Made by a program: the position numbers and the translations under genes. The notes below the pieces were generated by a model that ran no database searches, was not told the DNA's origin, and was given only the letters and a program-made list of their open reading frames with translations. This document shows, piece after piece, positions 5,848 to 11,446 of a stretch of DNA of 11,446 nucleotides. The stretch's first letter is position 1, and every line of letters begins with the position of its first letter. The DNA is taken from the NCBI GenBank assembly GCA_934255105.1, contig CAKQNH010000068.1, positions 1 through 11,446 on the forward strand, in the 5' to 3' direction. Origin of the DNA: an uncultured Pirellulaceae bacterium (GTDB lineage: Bacteria; Planctomycetota; Planctomycetia; Pirellulales; Pirellulaceae).

Positions 5848-8800
5848 TTACGAATTCCAAGTTCGCAACTGCTGCTCCATTAAATGCAATTGTTGTTGAA
5901 TCACCCGCTGCATCATTTCATCCACTTCTGCATTGCCTTCGCTGTTGAGCTCGACATTTGAGGGCTGTTGAGTTGGCAGTGGCAGAGCAGGGGAACGCGC
6001 CGCATCTGGTGCCACTACTGGCTGAGCTACTGCGGCCTCAGTCGCTGCACCACAAGCGACGGCGTGCTCGCCCGCGTCCCGCGACTGCTCCGAATCTGGC
6101 TCAAGCCAATAACGCAATCGCTCAAAAGGATAGACGGGCAAGTGCAGGCGGCGCAGTTGCTGCTGCCGAAATGGATACTTCCAGTCTACATTGACACCCG
6201 CTTGCCACAAGCGTCCGAGGGCCAACAACAGGTGTTCACGGGCCGATGTGTTCTGCTTGGCGTGGGGCAGCGTGGACAAGACCGTTTGTTCGGCATCGCG
6301 GGCGGGGTGCTGGCGAGCGAGCGTGCTGAGCGTTTGCCCTGGGCCTACCTCCAGCAGAACGGCGTCAGAATCGGCCGCAATGGTCGCCAGGGTATCGGTA
6401 AAGCGAACAGTTTCGCGAAGATGCCGAGCCCAGTAGCCGGGATCGACCGCCTGTGCATCGCTCAGTAGTTGCCCAGTCACCGACGAAATGATGGGGATTT
6501 CCGGTGGCTGCAGCGATACGCCACGCAGTTGCTCTTCAAACGGCCCGACGACGGCATCCATCATCGCCGAGTGGAAAGCGTGCGAGGTATGCAGGTTACG
6601 GCACACGACATCCTCCGCTTCCAGATTCTGCTGGAACCGCTGCACGACTGGGGTCGGTCCGGAGACGACACACAGTTGCGGCCCGTTGATCGCGGCCAGC
6701 GACAGTTCACTCGGTAATTTGCTAAGCAGCGCAGTTTCGGCCATGCGCACTGCGAGCATGCTGCCCGTTGGCAACCGCTGCATGCGTGTTGCGCGAAAGG
6801 CGATTAGTCGCAGGGCGTCTGGCAGTGAAAAGACTCCCGCCAAACAGGCTGCTACAAACTCGCCCACACTGTGTCCGATTATCTGCCCAGCGGTTACCCC
6901 GTCGGCCTCCAAACGTTTGGCCAGCGCGTAGCTGACCGAGAAGATGGCTGCTTGAGCGACCGCAGTTTGATTGAGTTGCTGGGCTGCTTGGCTAGCGTCC
7001 AGTTCTTGAGTATTGAAAATCTGCTGGCGAAGGTCAAAGCCTAAGCTGGCTTGCAACAAGTCGCAACACTCGTCAAAAGTCCGGCGGAAAATGGCATCAC
7101 TTTGATAAAGATCGGCGGCCATTCCCAGATGCTGAGACCCCTGGCCGGGGAACATGAAAATGACCGACTTGCCACGCCGCACCTGCCGCTGCTCAAACAA
7201 TTGTTGCGTTGGCTTTTCACTCAAGACTTTCACGGCATGCTCGCGATCCCTGGCGACCGTGGCCAGCGTGTAGTTAAACGTCTTGCGCCCGGTTTGAAGC
7301 GTGTAGGCCACGTCGGTCATATCGATCTGCGGGTGCTCATTCAAATGTTCGATCAGCGACAAACGCTGTTGGTCGAGCGCGGCGGCCGAGCGAGCTGACA
7401 ACAATAACAGTTGAGGTGCAGGCTGCGACGTGGTCGCCGCAGGCGTTGTCTCTGCCGTTGTTGTCACTGCCGGCGGCGCTTCTTCGATGACCAAGTGCGC
7501 ATTGGTGCCTCCCACGCCAAACGAACTCAGCCCCGCGCGACGAGGAAACGGAGCGTCCCAAGGCTGCAATTGAGTGTTGACGAAGAATGGGCTCGATTCA
7601 AAATCGATGTTCGGATTGGGTTGCTCGTAGTTCAGGCTGGGCGGAAGCACTCGGTGGCGCAAGGCTAGGCTGGCTTTGATCAGTCCCGCGACTCCGGCCG
7701 CGACGTCCAAGTGGCCGATGTTGGGCTTGACCGATCCGATCGCGCAGAACTGTCGCCTATCAGTCGTGTGGCGGAAGACGCGCGTCAGCGATTCAATTTC
7801 AATCGGGTCACCCAGCGATGTGCCGGTACCGTGGGCTTCGATGAGCGTTACGCTGTCGGCGTTGATCCCTGCCGCGCGATGCGCCATGGCGATGGCCCCC
7901 GATTGGCCTTCGACACTGGGCGCCGTATAGCCCAGTTTGGCTCGCCCATCGTTGTTCAGTCCCCACCCTTTGATAACGGCATAAATGTCGTCACCGTCGG
8001 CCAACGCATCCTCGACTCGCTTGAGTAGAACGACTCCGCAACCTTCGCCAAACACGGTGCCGCGGGCTCGCGCGTCGAATGTGCGACAGACGCCATCGGG
8101 AGAAACCATGCCACCTTCGGTATACAGATAGCCGCGATGTTGAGGCAGCTTCAGAGTAGAGCCACCTGCCAGCGCCATGTCGCATTGACCACTGACCAAG
8201 CTTTGGCAGGCCTGTGCGATGGCTACCAGCGATGTGGAACAAGCCGTTTGCACGGTGATGGCCGGCCCGCGCAGGTTGAGGAGAAATGCAATGCGAGTCG
8301 CCAAGTAGTCTTTGTCGTTGCCCAGCTCAGTCAACAGATCCCCACCATGAAACGCATTGGCTAGACTTTCGAGCCAGCGCGGGCTGAGCGCTAGACTTGC
8401 CAGCAGATAGGTGTTCATGTAGCAGCCCGCAAAGACACCTACCGGCACTTCAATGGCGTCGACGCTGTAACCAGCATCCTCGATCGCATGCCAACAATTC
8501 TCCAGCAGCAGTCGATGCTGCGGATCCATCAGCGTGGCTTCTTTCGGAAAGATCCCGAAGAACTTGGCATCGAACTTGTCTGCATCCGCAATACAAGCCG
8601 ACCTGCGCACCAGATTGGAGTTTGTGCGCAGCGGGCTATCGTGGGGCAACTTCAAATCATCATCGGCGATGTCCACAATGCTGCACACACCGTGGGTAAT
8701 GTTCGACCAAAATTCACGAACGTTGGCTGCTCCCGGAAATCTTCCCGCCATACCAATGACGGCAATACCTGAGGCCGAAGCATATTGTGATGTTGGCTGC

Positions 8801-11127
8801 CCAGCGGCGCTGGTCGTCGAGGTTTGATTGGATGCTACCCCAGTTCGGTTGGCCCCTGAATTGGTTGTATCGGTTGCGGTTGCAGTGGTTGCGACTTCTG
8901 TGTTGCGTTCGATCTTCTCGATGATGGAAGCTACGCTGGGGAGCGCGAACAAATCGGTAATGCTCAGGCCGGCATGGAAAGTCTGCTCGAGCCCACTGTA
9001 GAGTTGCACGATATGTAGCGAGCTGGCTCCCAACGCTTTCAGTCCGTCGTGAATCCCCACACTCTGCAGGTTGAGTACGTTCTGGCACAGTTCAACCACT
9101 GTTCGTTCGACGCCAGGGCGAGATGGCACGAAGGCGTCGACAAGTTCTGGACGCGGCCGAGATTCTTCGCGAATCTTGCGCAGGATACTGTCGACGTTGT
9201 TCCATGCAGTGGCAATGTGTTGGCACAGCTCCGAAGGCCATTCGCTATGAGGAGATGCTCCGCTGGGTTGCACGACACCTTGCCCAGCACTTTCCTCCGG
9301 CAGCTCATGTGCATCGGCAGTCGTCAGTGACTCAGACGCATGCAACTCACTGGCCCGCAGCGCCTCGTCGAACTGCTCGAGGGCTATGCGAAATAGAGTG
9401 GTCTCCGGAGTGGTCTCCGCAGTGATCTTATCAGCGATCCTCCCAGCGGGCGAGCCACCGCTGGCGCTGGGCGAGTCGCTGCGGAAATCGCCCAGTACTT
9501 GTTGCAAAAAGTCTTGCGCCGGCTGGTTCTTGGCGGTCTTGATCAACGGTATTTCGACGTGCGTGCAACCATGCAAGGTTGCACGGCGGGATAACTCTTC
9601 CAGTATCCGCAGCTCGATCCGGCGGCCCAACGCGCGGCAACTGAGCAGCACACTGTCGACTTGCAGCGTGTCTTCGGCCAGGCGATAGAGCACAAGTCCA
9701 ACCAAGCCATACTCGCCGAACTTGTCTGCTGCGTCGACCAAGAATGCGTGCCGTCGCGGCTGCACGCACCACTGCTGCAATTCGTCCACACTGCGGCGAC
9801 GCGTTGTGAAATTGAACTGGTTGGTGCGCTGGGTCAACTGCGACGCGCGCTCGATACGCTCCGCGTCTACTGGAAGAAAATGGATTTGCAGATTCAATTC
9901 CGCAAGGAATTGTTCGAGCGAGACAGTATGCTGACGAGCCTCATCGCGGCGCATTTCTTGCGCGTAAATCTCGGCTCGCTGGCGATCCTCGGGCGTTACC
10001 TTAGAGCGGTCCACAGCCCAAACATGTTGCAAGAAGCGGCCCACGCAATTTGTGTTCTCTGGATCGCTCGACCCCTGCGCATCGTCGGTTGTTGGCAGTT
10101 GCAGAGTCAGTATTTGCGGAAGATGCGCGCGGACCTCGGCGCATTCCAGGGGACTATCGTCGATGAACACAAAACTATCGAGCCCCAGATTTAGTTGCTG
10201 GGCCAACTCGCGCAGGTTCTGAGATTTAGCAGACCAATTCAGTCGAGCTGCGGTGATGTGTTCTCGGCGCAGTAGCATATCGGGATGTTGATCGAAGACT
10301 TCCCAAACGTCTGTGGCGTTGTTCTTGCTGCACAGACATAGCAGATAGCCCTGGTCGCGCAGTTGCAACAGTGCGAGTTGGAACGCTCGACGCTGCGGCG
10401 ATATCACTACTCCGCGTGCGCCGACTTCGCCGCACACGCCATCCCACAGCGTGTTATCGCAATCGAGCACGATGACTTTCGCAGGCCGCCGTCGCGATGT
10501 GTACCAGCGTCGGGCCAGTAGCGTGGCCAGCGCCGTAAAGTAGGCTTGCGTATAGGGAATGTGCCCGGCTTGAGCAGCTATCGGATCGTCGATTTGGGGG
10601 ACAGGATAGAGCTCGGTGGCTGCCGTGGATGCTAAGACCTGCACCCGAGGCAGCTCCGACAATCGCGCGCTCAACGCCGCCTCTTTGGCGGCCAGAGATT
10701 GCTGTACAGCGTGCGACGTCGTGGATGGATTCGGGCAAAAGCAGACGGTCAGCCGCGCGGACGAGCCTGCGCTTGTGCGCTGGATCGCTTGTAAAAAATC
10801 TTCTGCGTGCTGTGCAAGATGCCCAGCCGCATCAACTCCCGCTACAGCAATACTGTCGGATGGGATGCTGTCAGGTGTGAACCAATCTGCGGGACACCAA
10901 TCAGCCAGGCGAATCAACAGCAGGTTCGCACCGCCGCTATTGGCTGAAAGTAGGCTGTGTGGGTCGAGCAGTTGCTGGAAGACTTGATTGTATGGTGCGA
11001 AACGCAAGTCGACTGACAACCCCAGCCAGCGGAACCAGGCCGCCAGCGGCAGTGCCAGAGGTTCCGCAGTGAAGGTCGCTGCAATCACCAGTGAATGTTT
11101 GTTGCCTGTGGAAATGGCTGATGGCAT
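5848..11127 (-). CDS. Hybrid PKS subunit: FkbH-like loading domain - ACP - KS - AT
   Basis: This 1759-residue protein is the first PKS subunit. Residues 10-205 are the N-terminal region typical of fused FkbH proteins (AATFTAEPL, APYNQVFQQLLDP). Residues 215-545 are the HAD-IIIC/FkbH domain with LDCDNTLWDG (Asp222, Asp224), CSKNN, FIDDSPLECAEVR and the C-terminal part TQRTNQFNFTTRR, DKFGEYGLVG, LLSCRALGR. Residues 670-742 are an ACP with LGASSL (predicted phosphopantetheine Ser703; Ser replaces the usual Asp of DSL). Residues 785-1215 are a complete ketosynthase: TACSTS (Cys963), EAHGTGT (His1099), NIGHLDVAAG (His1139). Residues 1320-1625 are an acyltransferase with GQGSQ, GHSVGE (Ser1420) and HAFH (1516-1519), the signature for malonyl-CoA. 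A tail with a Gln/Leu/Met-rich helix (1735-1755) follows. No KR, DH, ER or MT is present. Characterised FkbH domains take glyceryl from 1,3-bisphosphoglycerate, dephosphorylate it and load it on an ACP. The start fits the family N-terminus; a weak AGAG precedes it, and TTACCA/TATATT at 11170-11141 is a poor promoter candidate. Confidence 0.94.
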   Translation of the reverse strand: MPSAISTGNKHSLVIAATFTAEPLALPLAAWFRWLGLSVDLRFAPYNQVFQQLLDPHSLLSANSGGANLLLIRLADWCPADWFTPDSIPSDSIAVAGVDAAGHLAQHAEDFLQAIQRTSAGSSARLTVCFCPNPSTTSHAVQQSLAAKEAALSARLSELPRVQVLASTAATELYPVPQIDDPIAAQAGHIPYTQAYFTALATLLARRWYTSRRRPAKVIVLDCDNTLWDGVCGEVGARGVVISPQRRAFQLALLQLRDQGYLLCLCSKNNATDVWEVFDQHPDMLLRREHITAARLNWSAKSQNLRELAQQLNLGLDSFVFIDDSPLECAEVRAHLPQILTLQLPTTDDAQGSSDPENTNCVGRFLQHVWAVDRSKVTPEDRQRAEIYAQEMRRDEARQHTVSLEQFLAELNLQIHFLPVDAERIERASQLTQRTNQFNFTTRRRSVDELQQWCVQPRRHAFLVDAADKFGEYGLVGLVLYRLAEDTLQVDSVLLSCRALGRRIELRILEELSRRATLHGCTHVEIPLIKTAKNQPAQDFLQQVLGDFRSDSPSASGGSPAGRIADKITAETTPETTLFRIALEQFDEALRASELHASESLTTADAHELPEESAGQGVVQPSGASPHSEWPSELCQHIATAWNNVDSILRKIREESRPRPELVDAFVPSRPGVERTVVELCQNVLNLQSVGIHDGLKALGASSLHIVQLYSGLEQTFHAGLSITDLFALPSVASIIEKIERNTEVATTATATDTTNSGANRTGVASNQTSTTSAAGQPTSQYASASGIAVIGMAGRFPGAANVREFWSNITHGVCSIVDIADDDLKLPHDSPLRTNSNLVRRSACIADADKFDAKFFGIFPKEATLMDPQHRLLLENCWHAIEDAGYSVDAIEVPVGVFAGCYMNTYLLASLALSPRWLESLANAFHGGDLLTELGNDKDYLATRIAFLLNLRGPAITVQTACSTSLVAIAQACQSLVSGQCDMALAGGSTLKLPQHRGYLYTEGGMVSPDGVCRTFDARARGTVFGEGCGVVLLKRVEDALADGDDIYAVIKGWGLNNDGRAKLGYTAPSVEGQSGAIAMAHRAAGINADSVTLIEAHGTGTSLGDPIEIESLTRVFRHTTDRRQFCAIGSVKPNIGHLDVAAGVAGLIKASLALRHRVLPPSLNYEQPNPNIDFESSPFFVNTQLQPWDAPFPRRAGLSSFGVGGTNAHLVIEEAPPAVTTTAETTPAATTSQPAPQLLLLSARSAAALDQQRLSLIEHLNEHPQIDMTDVAYTLQTGRKTFNYTLATVARDREHAVKVLSEKPTQQLFEQRQVRRGKSVIFMFPGQGSQHLGMAADLYQSDAIFRRTFDECCDLLQASLGFDLRQQIFNTQELDASQAAQQLNQTAVAQAAIFSVSYALAKRLEADGVTAGQIIGHSVGEFVAACLAGVFSLPDALRLIAFRATRMQRLPTGSMLAVRMAETALLSKLPSELSLAAINGPQLCVVSGPTPVVQRFQQNLEAEDVVCRNLHTSHAFHSAMMDAVVGPFEEQLRGVSLQPPEIPIISSVTGQLLSDAQAVDPGYWARHLRETVRFTDTLATIAADSDAVLLEVGPGQTLSTLARQHPARDAEQTVLSTLPHAKQNTSAREHLLLALGRLWQAGVNVDWKYPFRQQQLRRLHLPVYPFERLRYWLEPDSEQSRDAGEHAVACGAATEAAVAQPVVAPDAARSPALPLPTQQPSNVELNSEGNAEVDEMMQRVIQQQLHLMEQQLRTWNS

Positions 11128-11213
11128 TGAACTCTAATGAAATATAGCGCAATGGACGAACGGATGGTAATGCTCATTGTAATCGGCTTGTCTATCCGCC
11201 CGACGGGGGACTT

Positions 11214-11446
11214 TCATTCGGTGGGACTAAAGCTGCTCTCTGAAGTGGGCGAATGCGACCAGGCACCCAGGCGGCGCGAGAAGCCATAGGCCAGTTCTGC
11301 CAATTTCAAACGCAATTTGGAGTAGGTCAACACATAGCGTCCGTAGCGCACTTCCGTGCCTCCAAAACTCGCTTTGAATTTCCTGGGGCCATAGTTTTCA
11401 TGTGGCCAGCCCGCACCTCCAAAGTCGTACAGGGAATATCCGTGCT
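11214..11446 (-). CDS. FemAB/GNAT-like protein, C-terminal fragment (5' end outside window)
   Basis: A minus-strand frame runs in from the window edge and stops with TGA at 11214-11216, giving 76 residues. The string YDFGG, then YGPRKFKASFGG, then RYGRYVLTYSKLRLKL matches the end of FemAB-like/GNAT proteins (BioF2-like acetyltransferase, PF13480 type, or peptidoglycan-bridge aminoacyltransferase), where a DFGG segment is followed by a FK..FGG segment and a basic helix. The last 15 or so residues are a Ser/Thr/Pro-rich tail. Family members transfer acyl or aminoacyl groups to amines, on peptidoglycan precursors or in exopolysaccharide loci. The gene lies 86 bp upstream of the PKS pair on the same strand, so it may be cotranscribed and act on the PKS product; that is only inferred from position. 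Too little is present to choose a subfamily. Confidence 0.72.
   Translation of the reverse strand, partial: HGYSLYDFGGAGWPHENYGPRKFKASFGGTEVRYGRYVLTYSKLRLKLAELAYGFSRRLGAWSHSPTSESSFSPTE

Noticed and set aside
5678..5860. Small gene in the spacer between the PKS genes
   Set aside because: The 60-codon frame overlaps both flanking genes, is basic and featureless, and has no clear ribosome site.
9661..10194. 177-codon plus-strand frame opposite the FkbH domain
   Set aside because: It is antisense to conserved FkbH motifs and has no recognisable family; long antisense frames are expected in this base composition.
11141..11170. Sigma-70-like promoter TTACCA-18-TATATT before the PKS operon
   Set aside because: The -35 match is weak and the start would lie only about 7 bases from the ATG; without start-site mapping it is not better than chance.
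11190..11213. GC-rich hairpin after the FemAB-like gene as a terminator
   Set aside because: The CCCGTCGGG-type palindrome has no T run after it on the minus strand, so it does not support a transcription break before the PKS genes.

Overview
The window most likely comes from a planctomycete of the Pirellulaceae/Rhodopirellula type. This is an inference. It rests on a secreted His/Gly-rich small protein, large modular enzymes joined by long Ala/Ser/Thr/Pro/Gln-rich linkers, and two kinds of short intergenic repeat that I associate, unverified, with such genomes. No rRNA, tRNA, CRISPR array or transposase was recognised.

Layout: (1) Positions 2-1159 (+) hold the C-terminal part of a YgiQ-type radical SAM protein, cut by the window edge. 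(2) Positions 1163-1380 are a short-period tandem array of about seven near-identical units plus one diverged unit; each unit can fold into a small hairpin. The diverged unit also forms one arm of a rho-independent terminator (1353-1411) read on the minus strand. (3) Positions 1426-1782 (-) encode a 118-residue exported His-rich protein, with a possible sigma-54 promoter upstream at 1855-1870. (4) Positions 1796-2258 carry no convincing gene. They hold an inverted pair of 31-bp repeats and a related direct repeat. (5) Positions 2259-11127 (-) hold two very large genes of a compact one-module polyketide synthase. (6) Positions 11214-11446 (-) hold the 3' end of a FemAB/GNAT-like gene upstream of the PKS genes on the same strand.

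The PKS pair is the main system. The first protein (1759 aa) reads FkbH-like loading region, ACP, ketosynthase, malonyl-type acyltransferase, C-terminal helix. The second (1140 aa) reads ACP, linker helix, class III aminotransferase (AMT, as in microcystin and mycosubtilin synthases), thioesterase-like domain. There is no ketoreductase, dehydratase or methyltransferase. By collinear logic a C3 unit (glyceryl in characterised FkbH systems) is loaded, extended once with malonyl, and the beta-keto group is converted to an amine. The predicted product is a small polar beta-amino acid such as 3-amino-4,5-dihydroxypentanoate. The terminal thioesterase-like domain keeps its serine but appears to lack the catalytic histidine, so release may not be simple hydrolysis. 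The upstream FemAB/GNAT-like gene is a possible partner that uses or transfers the amino acid, but that link is only inferred from position.
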